Shown here one piece after another: positions 1-9,845 of a stretch of 64,000 bases of DNA (position 1 is the stretch's first letter; each line of letters starts with the position of its first letter). The notes beneath the pieces were generated by a model that saw only the letters and a program-made list of their open reading frames with translations, made no database searches and was not told the origin of the DNA. This stretch comes from Phoebastria nigripes (lineage: Eukaryota; Chordata; Aves; Procellariiformes; Diomedeidae). Position numbers and translations under genes: made by a program. The stretch covers positions 1,205,722 through 1,269,721 of the forward strand of contig JAYKAV010001820.1 in the NCBI GenBank assembly GCA_035582835.1, written 5' to 3'.

Positions 1-164
1 GGACTCTTCATTTTGAGAAGTTTTGGATGTGGGTTCTGGGATCAGGCCATAAAGGGAAACTGTAGATTTTCTAACAAAAAGCATAAAAATGAACACAGGA
101 GGGAAATCATAGGCACATGGAAGTGTTATGGTGCTGTGGGTCTGAGCTCTGTGCCACTGTCAGC

Positions 165-630
165 TCATAGCTCACAGAATCCCATAATGGTTGAGGTTGG
201 CAGGGACCTCTGGACGTCATCTGGTCCAACACCCCTGCTCAAGCAGGGTCACCTAGAGCAGGCTGCCCAGCACCATGTCCAGACGGCTTTTGAATATCTC
301 AAAGAATGGCGACTCCACAACCTTTCTCAGCAACTGCTCCAGTGCTCAGTTGCCCTCACAGTAAAAAAGTGTTTCCTGATGTTCAGAGGGAACCTCCTGT
401 GTTTCAGTTTGTGCCCATTGCCTCTGGTCCTGTCACTGGGCACCACTGAAAAGAGCCTGGCTCTCTCTTCAGGTATTTATATGCATTAATAAGATCCCTC
501 CTGAGCCTTCTCTTTTCTAGGCGAAACACTCCCAGCTCCCTCAGCCTTTCCTCATACGTGAGATGCTCCAGTGCCTTATCATGTTAGTGGCCCTTCACTG
601 GGCTCTTTCCAGTAGCTCCACATCCATCGT
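165..630 (-). mobile_element. CR1 LINE fragment (3' part), antisense, in LCP2 intron
   Basis: The reverse complement reads as the 3' portion of a chicken-repeat-1 (CR1) non-LTR retroposon. The CR1 3' end lies near 165 (degenerate ATTCTATG-type repeat, then the motif 'CCAACC...GGTTG' region). The 5'-truncated edge is near 630. The phrases 'agcaggctgcccag' and 'gggctctttccagtagctcca' are typical of CR1 3' regions. An open frame on + at 13-489 runs through this element and is an artefact. The copy lies upstream of the first recognisable LCP2 exon, so it is intronic. Boundaries are accurate to about 15 bases. Confidence 0.9.
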
Positions 631-1091
631 TGCAACATTAATGATGAGAAACTGCATTTTCATCAACAATGTTATAGAAGCCACAAGAAAGTGGAACCCC
701 ACAGAAAGAAATATCTAGCAAGCTGTTGCCTGTGCTTCCTGCTTTAGGGGAATAAAGAGTCCTTCCCTCTGAAAACTCAACAAGCTGAAGTAGTTTTCTG
801 CATTGATCTTGATACAGAAGTCTTGGAGGCCCATTACTGATTCCCTCTACCTTCTTCCCAGATACTGAGCTTCAAGTAAACTTAATGGTGGATCTACTTA
901 CATAAAAAGAGGGAAAGAAAAACAAAAAGAAGACTTAAGAGAAGGCTATCCTCATCCTGCATAGGTATCAAGAGGATCTCACATTCTGTAAAACAGGCAC
1001 AAAGTCCAGATCAGTTCTTCAGAGCACAGAAATGTTGTACAGCAATGCTGTATTTATACTGACTACTTTTTTCTTTTTTTTTTTTAAACAG

Positions 1092-1141
1092 TGCTAGAAA
1101 CCTGTCTTCAAGTGGCTCACTACCACCACGCTTACATCTAG
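1092..1141 (+). CDS. LCP2: LCP2 coding exon (linker)
   Basis: This 50-nt exon follows a T-rich tract ending 'aaacag' and is followed by donor GTTTGT. It enters with one base completing a codon and leaves with one base that joins the next exon as G|GC. It encodes ARNLSSSGSLPPRLHL, a Ser/Pro-rich stretch consistent with the SLP-76 linker. It is short, and its identification rests mainly on phase and composition, so it is less certain than the SH2 exons. Confidence 0.8.
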
Positions 1142-4100
1142 GTTTGTATCCTGCATTCCTGCATTTTTTGTACAAAAAATGACTGAAGGTTGAAAAGTGG
1201 TTTCAGTGCAGTTAATGTCATCTTTTTTTTCTATGGATGTTTCTGGTTGGACTGTGAACAGAAAACTATCAAGTTCCTGAAAGGCATCGTGTGCAACTTA
1301 GTCTGAATCTAAGATTTTTTTTCCCCATGAAGTTTGGGCTTACTGCCTAGTTAAACCATTGTCAAAACTTCATATAAGCATCTTTTTCAATATAGCTAAC
1401 ACTACTGAGAGCTGAGCAACACTGCCTGCAAGTCACTGTGGTATACTAATACTCTCAAAAAAGGGAGAAAACACTTTCCATGTGAAATATGCTGCATATT
1501 TATCTTGTAATAACAAGTCAAAAATAAAGGAAGCTTAGAAATCAATTGCTTTGCAAATAATTTTTCACATATGGTAACAGCTGCCAATGTCTTACAGTGA
1601 CATTTTTTAGTTTCTACATGCTAAGAAGGCAAGGGATGCAGAGACAACGTTACTTCTAACTGTCTCTAAAGAAACCAGAGATGCTCTCAACTGAGTAATT
1701 GTGGTACAGAAGCTAAAAAGATGTAACCTCTATTTCAAGTTCATCTGATTTTAAGGAAACCTGAACTGCAAGAGTTCAGTTAAAGCCCCTGTGCACCAAG
1801 GATGAATTCATGTGAAGAACCTGGTTCTCATACTATAGCCTAAATCTGATTTCAAATCAATTCAAAATGTCTTACTATCAGAGTGATGTAAATTCTTCAT
1901 GCCTCATAAAATCAAGATTGTACACCCTGTATGCACTCCACAGATGAAATTATTTTCCTGGTTTTAACATTTTTTCTACTTTTATATCTTTGAAGGCAAC
2001 AACAGCAGATCTCCCTCAAGAGGCTCAGCTGACATAAGACCTCCATTGCCAATTCCTAGCAGACAGACGGTTCACCAAACGAACATGGAGGAAGATGAGG
2101 TACAAAACATTACAAGTATTAACCATAACTGCTAAACACAGCAAATTTTTTGATTTCAAGAGAGAACGTTTTTCAAAGTTGTTTTTCTAGTTAGTAGTCA
2201 CTGTCAGGATGTTAGTAGCTGCTTTCAGTTTCCTTTTCTGTGTCAAACTTTAGCGCCTTATTTTGTCTTCACCAAGAAAAACAATAGCAAAAACCCAGTA
2301 GAACAAAATAAGAAAAATACTTGTTTACTGCATTACTTGTTTTGCACAATTGCCCCCAACTAGCATTACATATTCAGTTCTCCTTCCACAAAACCTTGGT
2401 GAGTAAAGAATTCATACCCTTTAAGTGCATTTTTGTTTCACATTTCTTTAAATATGACAAGTTTAGAGCAAACCACTCCTGGTGATAACACTGCTGGGCA
2501 ACCATACACAGTAGGTTCACAGGAAGTCTGCATTATTGTCTCAGATGGTAGTTAAAAAAGAAAAAATAAAATAAAATAATTTTTAAAAAACCCAGAGAAA
2601 CGAAGGCAAAGGATGCTAGTGCCCCAGGCAGACAAAAGAGAAAATGTCACTTAAAATCTATCTTTTACTGAAAATATTTGGAAATATCTGTTTTCCTACC
2701 TTACTTGCAGACATATTATAGCTAGGTCTGTAGTATTTTCAAATTTATCAAAGTGAGCAAATAATTTTAAAATCATTTAGTGCCACTTACCATACAGTAA
2801 TATATACTAGTATGATCCCTGAAGCTCATACCTTCAGAGATTGTGCACATAAACCCAAATATCCCTCACATTCAAATTTCTCTCTATTTATTTGTATGTT
2901 GTTAACATCACAAGCTGATTCATTGACAGCCGACTTTCTCCTTTATCCTCTCTCACAAAAAACATAGGACTCACTCAATGATGAATGGTACGTTGCCTAT
3001 GTTAGTCGGCCAGAAGCAGAAGCAGCTCTTCGAAAAATAAACAAGGTACTCTTTAAATCATTGGTGATTCTCACCATCTCCTAGCCAGATGTCCTTGCAG
3101 TCATATGGGAAGAGTGAAGGTAAATAACATGGTAAGGTTATAGCCCCAATATAGATACTTAGAGTGAGGGATTCACCTTGAATATCTTCACCCACATAAA
3201 AGTTACACATCTAGTTTAAACCAGCCATGAAGGCTGTTGTTTTCCATAGTCCAAGAGAACAGATTATGTGTCTCCAGAAAGCAGTTTCACCTCGCCTCTC
3301 TTAGGAGGAGTGACTTGTTCTCTGGAAATAGTTCTCTGTCACCAGTGAGGAATTTGTTGCAAATGCCAAGTTTTATATAGCTTGAATTAGACGAGATGAA
3401 TGCCACCCTTTTCTAGGCCATATTTACCAGCAAAATGAAGTATAGATTCAAACAGATGAAACCCAGGCTTAACTGTGCATGTGGAGATAAACCAAATTGT
3501 ATCCCATCACTGTGGGAAATCTGTTTACTCTATGATGCTTCACAGCACATGCAATGAGCTGAAGATGACATGTACAGCATTTCAGTGACTTGTACTAAGG
3601 TCCAGCTTATGAGATCACATTCAATACCTTTAAGAAAGGGTGTTTCAATGGAAGACTTGTTAAAACAGGTCTGAAATGAAGAAAAGCACAGAGAGAGCGC
3701 GAGATAATATCACTGCCTTTACCAAAATTACACAGACACTATCATTATTTNAGGCTGTCTATCAATAGATCACATAGGAACCTTGATTGGCACTTACCAG
3801 AAATGAACTTCTCTTCTGGTTAAAGTGACGTGACGTTTGGCCTTTGATATTTTACTTCCTCCTNTAATGGAATCTCTCCCCCATTGAACACCATTCCTCC
3901 CTTCACTAAAAATCTGCATTTGTATCAGACAGGGAAGTTTTAAGTAGCAAATTGAAAGATAAAACATTTGAGAAATGACCTAAACTCTTTAATAGTGCAG
4001 TTTCTCTTACAAGGAGGAAAGAGATTTCAGAAATAAAAAACACTTAAAAGCATGAGTGCTCTAGTTAAGGTTGTTACGCTGATCGAACGCAGAAGTGACG

Positions 4101-5159
4101 TTTATTTGTCATCTTTCATTTTTTCAACTTTCAGGATGGAACATTCTTGGTAAGAGACAGCTCAAGAAAAACTGCTACTCATCCATATGTACTGATGGTG
4201 TTGTACAGAGATAAAGTATACAACATCCAGATTCGTTACCAGGAGCAAAATCACATATATTTGTTAGGAACCGGCTTAAAAGGAAAAGAGGTACTATGTG
4301 TTTTTCACACTACTTCCCTTCATCTTAAGGTATCTCCTGACTCATTCCTAAGTGTTGGCCTACTTAACCTAGCAGCTGTTTTGCTCCAGTGGAATTCTGC
4401 TTATTGTAGTAGAGTTATTCCTGATAGAATATGCTACTGCTGGAAGTAAAATCAGATTCTCCTGTTTGCACTCAGGGAATGAGGGGATAGCCTTAGAATA
4501 CAGCCATTAGAAATCCATATACCTGGTTAGGGATGTTTGTTTACCACTAAGATACCAGATAAGGGAAATATACAGCTGAGAGCAAATCCGTATCTGCCAA
4601 ATTTACTGCTTTGCTCCCAGACTGCTGGTTTACTTATGTCCAGCAGTACTGTGTTGGATTTACTGGCACCAGACAGACCGGTCAGCACACATACTGCAGT
4701 TCTGATCGAGCCAGAACCCTCTGAATTTATCAGCCAACTTTTTGAACTTTCAACTGCAATCATCATGTCAAGCAGAATGACAACATCATGTATTAAACAG
4801 GCCAAGACTGCACAAATTAATTATACACCATTGCAGTAGGTTGTACACACACTAGATATTAACAGTTATTGAGCTACAGATTATGGCAGGAATGAAAACA
4901 GCTGATCTGATAGTACTTACTGGACCTTATAAGACTGCTAAATATTTAGAATTAAAAAACCAAAACATTTGGTTTTACTAATTACTAATAACTCTGACAT
5001 TTTTGCCATAGCCTTCTCATTTTTTCAATCCCACAGGATTTTTCTTCTGTAGCAGATATCATTGATTACTTCCAAAGAACACCTCTTCTTCTGATTGATG
5101 GAAAAGACAGAGGCTCAAGAAACCAGTGCATGTTAAAATACGCTGCAGGACATATTTAA
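1092..5159 (+). CDS. LCP2: SLP-76 adaptor (LCP2), 3' end of gene: linker and C-terminal SH2 domain, five exons
   Basis: LCP2 (SLP-76) is a cytosolic adaptor in T cells, mast cells and platelets. Its C-terminal SH2 domain binds phosphotyrosines on partners such as ADAP (FYB1) and HPK1 (MAP4K1). Joining 1092-1141, 1996-2099, 2968-3045, 4135-4290 and 5037-5159 gives one continuous frame of about 170 codons ending in TAA. It reads a Ser/Pro-rich linker (SSSGSLPPR, then DIRPPLPIP), an acidic spacer (MEEDEDSLND), and then the SH2 domain starting EWYVAYVSRPEAEAALRKIN. The phosphotyrosine-binding arginine is in FLVRDSS (exon 4135-4290), followed by PYVLMVLYRDKVYNIQIRYQ and the end LLLIDGKDRGSR. These strings are nearly the same as I recall for mammalian SLP-76 and differ from the paralogues BLNK and CLNK. 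The N-terminal SAM domain and tyrosine motifs lie upstream of the window. All exon borders are AG/GT and in phase, so nothing suggests a pseudogene. Confidence 0.97.
1996..2099 (+). CDS. LCP2: LCP2 coding exon (proline-rich linker end)
   Basis: The acceptor follows the long pyrimidine tract 'ttttttctacttttatatctttgaag', and the donor is GAG|GTACAA. It encodes NNSRSPSRGSADIRPP followed by LPIPSRQTVHQTNMEEDE, the last proline-rich segment before the SH2 domain. Length 104 nt: two bases completing a codon, then 34 codons, ending in phase 0. Confidence 0.92.
2968..3045 (+). CDS. LCP2: LCP2 coding exon (SH2 start)
   Basis: Exactly 26 codons, phase 0 at both ends, acceptor 'aaaacatag' and donor AAG|GTACTC. 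It encodes DSLNDEWYVAYVSRPEAEAA and LRKINK, the first strand and helix A of the C-terminal SH2 domain. The EWY start and RPEAEAAL helix are diagnostic of SLP-76. Confidence 0.97.
4135..4290 (+). CDS. LCP2: LCP2 coding exon (SH2 core with phosphotyrosine-binding Arg)
   Basis: Exactly 52 codons, acceptor 'tttttcaactttcag', donor GAG|GTACTA. It holds DGTFLVRDSS, whose Arg is the invariant SH2 residue that contacts phosphotyrosine, then PYVLMVLYRDKVYNIQIRY and YLLGTGLKGKE. The frame stays open past the donor to 4449, but that extension is intron read-through and has no SH2 character. Confidence 0.98.
5037..5159 (+). CDS. LCP2: LCP2 terminal coding exon (SH2 end and stop)
   Basis: The acceptor is 'tttttcaatcccacag'. 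The exon encodes DFSSVADIIDYFQRTPLLLI then DGKDRGSRNQCMLKYAAGHI and a TAA stop at 5157-5159. This matches helix B and the C-terminal tail of SLP-76; the protein ends a few residues after the SH2 fold, as in mammals. Confidence 0.97.
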   Translation, partial: DFSSVADIIDYFQRTPLLLIDGKDRGSRNQCMLKYAAGHI

Positions 5160-5485
5160 ATGAGACATTAATGAAGATCACATATAGTATCGAAGCCCAC
5201 TGAAGTTTATAAATTTCAGGATATTTCCTCTTTCAGCAAACTAAAATCATGAAGTCATTAAAAATCCTTTTCATTTTAAGGAAAAAGGACAATGTTATTT
5301 TTAAATTATGCCTTAAATGCAGTACTGTCTAAATCTGATTTTCCTACAATGTGTTTATTACTGTCCACTAATCATACAGTACATGAGAATTTTTTATCTT
5401 CCAACATATGTGTATCTTCTTGAAATGATTTCCACGCCAAATTAGAGGACCCAGAAATAAATACCAATACAAGTCTGTGCTGTCA
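5160..5485 (+). other. LCP2: LCP2 3' untranslated region
   Basis: AT-rich sequence between the LCP2 stop and the first good polyadenylation signal. The end is inferred from AATAAA at 5456-5461, followed by a G/T-rich stretch 'gtctgtgctgtc'. Another AATAAA-like site near 5819 could give a longer form. Confidence 0.6.
5456..5461 (+). terminator. Polyadenylation signal AATAAA of LCP2
   Basis: A canonical AATAAA about 300 bases after the LCP2 stop codon, followed within 25 bases by a GT-rich element. This is the expected arrangement for cleavage and polyadenylation. Confidence 0.6.
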
Positions 5486-7626
5486 TAGGAGAAAAAAAAA
5501 AAAGTAAGCTATTTTTCAGATCAGAACTGCAGCAGCAATTATGTTATATAAAGTGATACGGAGTAGACCCAAACCTTGTCAAAATTGACAAGTAGACAAA
5601 AGACAATAAAAGCCCAATTTTTTTCCCACAATCCACTTCCCAATAAATCTAACTATGGCCACTTCTATGAAAAGACTGGGACTCTGACCTGGATCCAAAA
5701 GACATCTAGGTTTTGATGACACCAAAAAAACCCCAACCCTGGATATGCAGCTGCCTGTCAAGATCTGTGTCTGTGTTATTCAGCTATGAAACTGTCTTTG
5801 TTCACAGTTTTCTAGAAAAATAAAATATCTACAGATATCACATTCTCTCTGCCATACCACTGATTCACTGACAGCACGTCTTAGCCCAGAAATTGGAATT
5901 ATGTATCTCCTAGGATCCTCGAACCTCATTCAGAAACAAGCTTTTCTCCCTTAACACAGACCTCTCTCTAGCTGTGGCTTTCTGACTCTAAATTAAGCAA
6001 CTACTTTTTTACAGGAGACACATGAACAAGATTATCATCATATGACTCTTAATTGGCAGAACACACCCAAATCTCTTAGAAAGCAGGTAGACACAATCAG
6101 GCTAAACTTAGTTCCTCTTATACAACTGCTTTCTGTTTTTAACATTCTCAGTTCTAAAANATAAGTTGCAACCTAGGACCACTGAAGCATACTATACCAC
6201 TAGTTTTTCCCTCTCCTTTGTTAAGTGGGATTTATCCAACTCTTTGCCTTGGTTTCCTAGTAACCTTTGTTTTCTGACAAGACCTTGGTTTGATAATTAT
6301 GTTAGACCTCGTCACACTTTTTGTCCTTTAAAGCCATTTGTGTGTTTATGACTTGAAACACTTGAACCAAAATTCAAGGCACAAAAATATCTTCCATGTA
6401 ATCTGTATAGCTTCTCAGATAAGATAATCAGATTTTATAAACAGTTTTACTTTAAATATATATGTTTTGTAAATGTTATCTTCCTTTCTAATATATTGAG
6501 TTTGGAGCTGGAATTCAGAGTTAGCGAATTTCATTTCCATGCAACTATGAGTCAAAAAAAAAGATGAAAAATAAAATTTTAAAAATTCTTCAGCTAACAA
6601 AATCTGTTTCTCACCCAATATTTTTTAAAAGCTCACTACTAATCTTGTGAAAGAAAAGTCAGTTACAATGTATGTTTTTCCAAAAATGGTAAAATTAAGA
6701 ACAACATCCCCCATATTACCACTGATCCTGTGAGCTGGAGGTTGTAATTCTATTCCATTGCACTACCTTGAAAAGTCTGACAACCCAGAAATACCTCCTA
6801 TGGAATTGTGTTTTATTTGTTTCAAATCATCTCATTAGTGAAAGAGAAATAAAATGTAAACCAGCATAACAAATTATAACACTGCATATTTTTTTCAGCA
6901 GAGTAAATCTTGATTTCATTATTCAGATAAATATATTTTGTAAATGAATAAAAACACACCTCAACATTCAAACATGTCCACAAGTAAAGTTTGATTGAAT
7001 ATTAATTGTAATGAACTACATGAAAATACTGGTTACTCAAATTTTGGGCCAAGAAGGTTTCAGGATAGAGTATTTAGACCACTAACTCTTTCTTTTGTAG
7101 CTAGGTGCATTAGAAAGTCAGTACAGAAACTAGAATGAAAGTACTTTTGGTTTTCCAGAAGTAATCTCCTCTTTGGACTACTTCCTCAGCAACATTTTTA
7201 GAATGAGGAAGGCAGATCAAATGACAAGTTGCAGTTGCTCCTTTACTGACTGTTTCTTACCCCATTTTCCGGAGCACAACTGAGATAAGAGAGCAATGAC
7301 TTGACTTGAAGTAATTTAAAATCTTTTGTTACTGTTCCAATATGTCTTTGCTTAAAAGGACACAACCACATGTGAAAAATTTCATGCCCAGTTTCCTGAC
7401 CTTTCTAGTTAATTGTATCAGTCTTTCCAGCCCTAGTGGGCTNCATTTGGGAAATCTGGGTTAAAAAAAACCCCTCAAAATCAATAACCTACTTATAGCA
7501 TTTTTCCACTCCACATTTTCAGTTTAAAATAAAAACAGCCTAACTGCAGGAAACCATACTATCATTTTACAGTTCAAACTGAAGCAGTATTAATAGAAGA
7601 CGATGCATGAAAATAGATATTATTAC
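5486..7626. other. Convergent intergenic spacer between LCP2 and C5orf58
   Basis: About 2.1 kb of AT-rich DNA between the LCP2 3' end and the C5orf58 stop. The short open frames on both strands look like chance. It will include the 3' UTR of C5orf58, whose polyadenylation site I could not fix. Poly-A and poly-T runs are the only simple repeats. Confidence 0.6.
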
Positions 7627-7733
7627 TTAATCTGTCAAACTCCAGGTTTTTTCTTCAGCTTCTCTTAAATCTTTGGCCTTCATAGGATGGTTGAAATTCA
7701 AAACAAGGTCACAAAGCAGTAGCTGGCTTTCCA
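7627..7733 (-). CDS. C5orf58: C5orf58 terminal coding exon
   Basis: The acceptor on the minus strand is CCCTTTGTCTTTCAG. The exon completes the split codon, encodes ESQLLLCDLVLNFNHPMKA and a charged tail (KDLREAEEKTW), and stops with TAA at 7629-7627. The tail seems shorter than the human one, as I recall it. Confidence 0.85.
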
Positions 7734-8269
7734 CTGAAAGACAAAGGGCAGTGTATCATCATGGTATTTATTGAATAGTAGATGCTAAGTGAATGGTAAT
7801 TTATATACAGCACTTTCTGAAGTGTTCATCTATCAACTCTTTCAAAAATTTGAAGGGTTGCCCTGTTTTGTTCAAGACGGTTAAATAAAGTTTGGTATTA
7901 GCATACTGGTAATATTTCTATTGAGAGACTATTATTGTTCCTGCAAAGGAATGACTTTGACCACCTAAGAGATTTTTTCCATGGTTAGCTAACATGATTC
8001 CATTTCTATATAACTACTGTTTCATTAATTTTTCAAAACAAAAGAGCGACTGTATTGTTTCATTAGATTAAAAAACAGTTGTATGACATAGAAAACCAAG
8101 CCATTCACAACTGCACACTTTTTAAAACGATGCCTTAAACAGCTTCTTGTTTAGCTGGACGACAAACTCAATTACCATTTAGTTTCTTCAGCTCATTGGA
8201 CATTTTGTCAACATTTTTAATCGCAACCTCAAGGTTAAACTGCTGATCAGCAGCAGCATTTTTGAACGC
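7627..8269 (-). CDS. C5orf58: C5orf58-like small protein, last two coding exons
   Basis: The reverse complement of 8269-8176 joined to 7733-7627 gives one frame ending in TAA. The join restores codon G|TG. The encoded protein runs AFKNAAADQQFNLEVAIKNV, DKMSNELKKLN, VESQLLLCDLVLNFNHPMKA, KDLREAEEKTWSLTD. From memory, human C5orf58 contains a similar '...KVE.IIKNI..ISLE.KKM.ELSQLLLCDL.L.FNHPVK' core. In mammals it lies just downstream of LCP2 on the opposite strand, as here. The function is unknown. The first part is predicted helical and amphipathic (IKN-DKM-NELKKL). There is no signal peptide or membrane segment. No ATG precedes the conserved core in these exons, so at least one 5' exon is missing. 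Confidence 0.85.
7734..8175 (-). other. C5orf58 intron
   Basis: A 442-bp GT...AG intron (minus strand) between the two recognised exons. It is AT-rich with no repeats noted. Confidence 0.75.
8176..8269 (-). CDS. C5orf58: C5orf58 penultimate coding exon
   Basis: On the minus strand the acceptor is TTTTGTTTCTATTTCATACAG and the donor is AATG|GTAATT. The exon is 31 codons plus one base. If the intron were retained the frame would stop after two codons (GlyAsn-stop), so splicing is needed to reach the conserved SQLLLCDL segment. Confidence 0.85.
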
Positions 8270-8490
8270 CTGTATGAAATAGAAACAAAACATAACTGGC
8301 AGTGTACATATGATTCATAAACTCAGTAATCCAGCTAATCATAATCTTTATGAAATTTTTTCTTTTATTTTCTAAAATAATATTTTAACTAAAACTTCCC
8401 CCCTTTTATAATTATCCATGTAGATATCGCAAATTGCAACTACTGAAGGCAACTACTAAATGCTCAGGCTTTGTTTTTGTTTTCTGTTCC

Positions 8491-8508
8491 TTTTTTTTTT
8501 TTTTTTTT
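8491..8508. repeat. Poly-T tract (18 bp)
   Basis: Uninterrupted run of 18 T within a T-rich segment. No adjacent retroposon body was recognised. Confidence 0.95.
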
Positions 8509-8627
8509 ACAAACAACTGCAATGAAATTAATCATATCTAAAATTTCCTCTCCTCACCAGCATTTTTTTCATTTTTGTTTTCGACCTTACTTTTCTTATA
8601 GAATCTAAATGAAAATTAATCGTCAAG

Positions 8628-8712
8628 TAATATTCAGTCAACCACAAGATGGAGCTATTGTGACATTAACATGCATAAAAGAAATTAATGTCACTATTAG
8701 CACTGAATATTA
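8628..8712. repeat. Nested inverted repeat (two perfect stems)
   Basis: Outer arms TAATATTCAGT (8628-8638) and ACTGAATATTA (8702-8712) are perfect complements over 11 bp. Inner arms GTGACATTAA (8660-8669) and TTAATGTCAC (8685-8694) are perfect over 10 bp with a 15-nt loop. The segments between stems are unequal (21 and 7 nt). The whole 85-bp block can fold into one cruciform or hairpin. It could be an old palindromic MITE, a structured RNA or chance. It lies 5' of the C5orf58 exon on that gene's strand. Confidence 0.75.
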
Positions 8713-9845
8713 ATGAATCTGCTAGTACCTGCCCAGGAACATTTATGTCTGTATAGGTAATTATTTTATAATCAACATATTTTTGCTTATTTTGGAGATC
8801 ATATTCCCTCCCTTTAATATGTAATTTAAAAAAAAAAATCAAAATCTAGAGACAATTAAGACTAGAAACCATTTGAAATTAAGTATAATTTGAATTTTTA
8901 AATCTATACTACACTCTTTTTTAGGATTTTTTTTTTCCTTAGGAAAAATATTAAAGAAAATTGCACATATCATATTTTCTGGCCTAGTTATAAGCTCTCT
9001 ATTTATCATTCAGAAATTCTAAAAATAAAATCTGGAAAAACTCTGGGTGATTCATAAATAATGCTCACTATGTAGAACACTTCAGCACATTGAGAAATAT
9101 GACAAAAAAAATTGAACATACATTTAATATAGATTCTTTGTCCAAGTCTTTCTTCCCTTCAGACAGTGTCTTTGCATTGAGGTCATCAGTCAAGGCCAAA
9201 AATCCTAAAAGGACAAACCCCAAATTATTATGGAGTAATATATATAATATATATATGTGTATAGATCTCATATCAAATATATAATAACATTTGATAAATA
9301 TAATGACTAGACCTTGTTTTCATTAGTGTTATTTGAAAGTAGAGTCTAAGGGGTTGAATAGTTTTAATTCTTCTTGAAGAATAAAATCTTGGATTTTGTT
9401 TATTTTACTTTCTTTTAGAGACAGTGTTTCAGAAAATTTTTAGGAGTTAAACATGGAATTACTAATAGTGAATAAGCATATTTATAATAGTGATGAAGAA
9501 TTCCTCAAACAAAATTCTGTATTTTTTTAATTGAAAACTTTATAAAAGATCTAAAAAGACATTACAATCAGTTTCTATCATCAATTTAAGGAAGGAGAAT
9601 CTAAAGCACACACACAAATAAAGNCAGTAACAGAGCGGAGATTAAATACCAGATCCCTGGGCTTTTTCTTCCCCCATTCTCTCTGTTCTTCTCTCCTTAC
9701 ATATTAGGACACCCTCAGGCAAGTTTAAGTGTATGACGTCACTGGAAAGCTGTTTTAACACTGAAAAGGGAAAAAAAAAAAGGGTTTATTTCACCCTGGT
9801 ACTGTGTGTGTTCAGAAAGGATGCAATGAAATGAAAAAGACCCTG
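8713..9845. other. AT-rich non-coding stretch
   Basis: No gene recognised. It contains an AT dinucleotide-rich patch at about 9235-9262 and a poly-A run near 9770-9780. Overlapping short frames on both strands at 9068-9284 look like chance in AT-rich DNA. It may be intron or upstream flank of C5orf58. Confidence 0.6.

Noticed and set aside
13..489. 158-codon frame on +
   Set aside because: It runs mostly through an antisense CR1 copy. No coding meaning.
4147..4449. 100-codon frame as a complete gene
   Set aside because: Its first half is an LCP2 SH2 exon; the rest is intron read-through past GAG|GTACTA.
4527..4839. Overlapping frames on both strands in the last LCP2 intron
   Set aside because: No homology, no splice logic, and the location is between two firm LCP2 exons.
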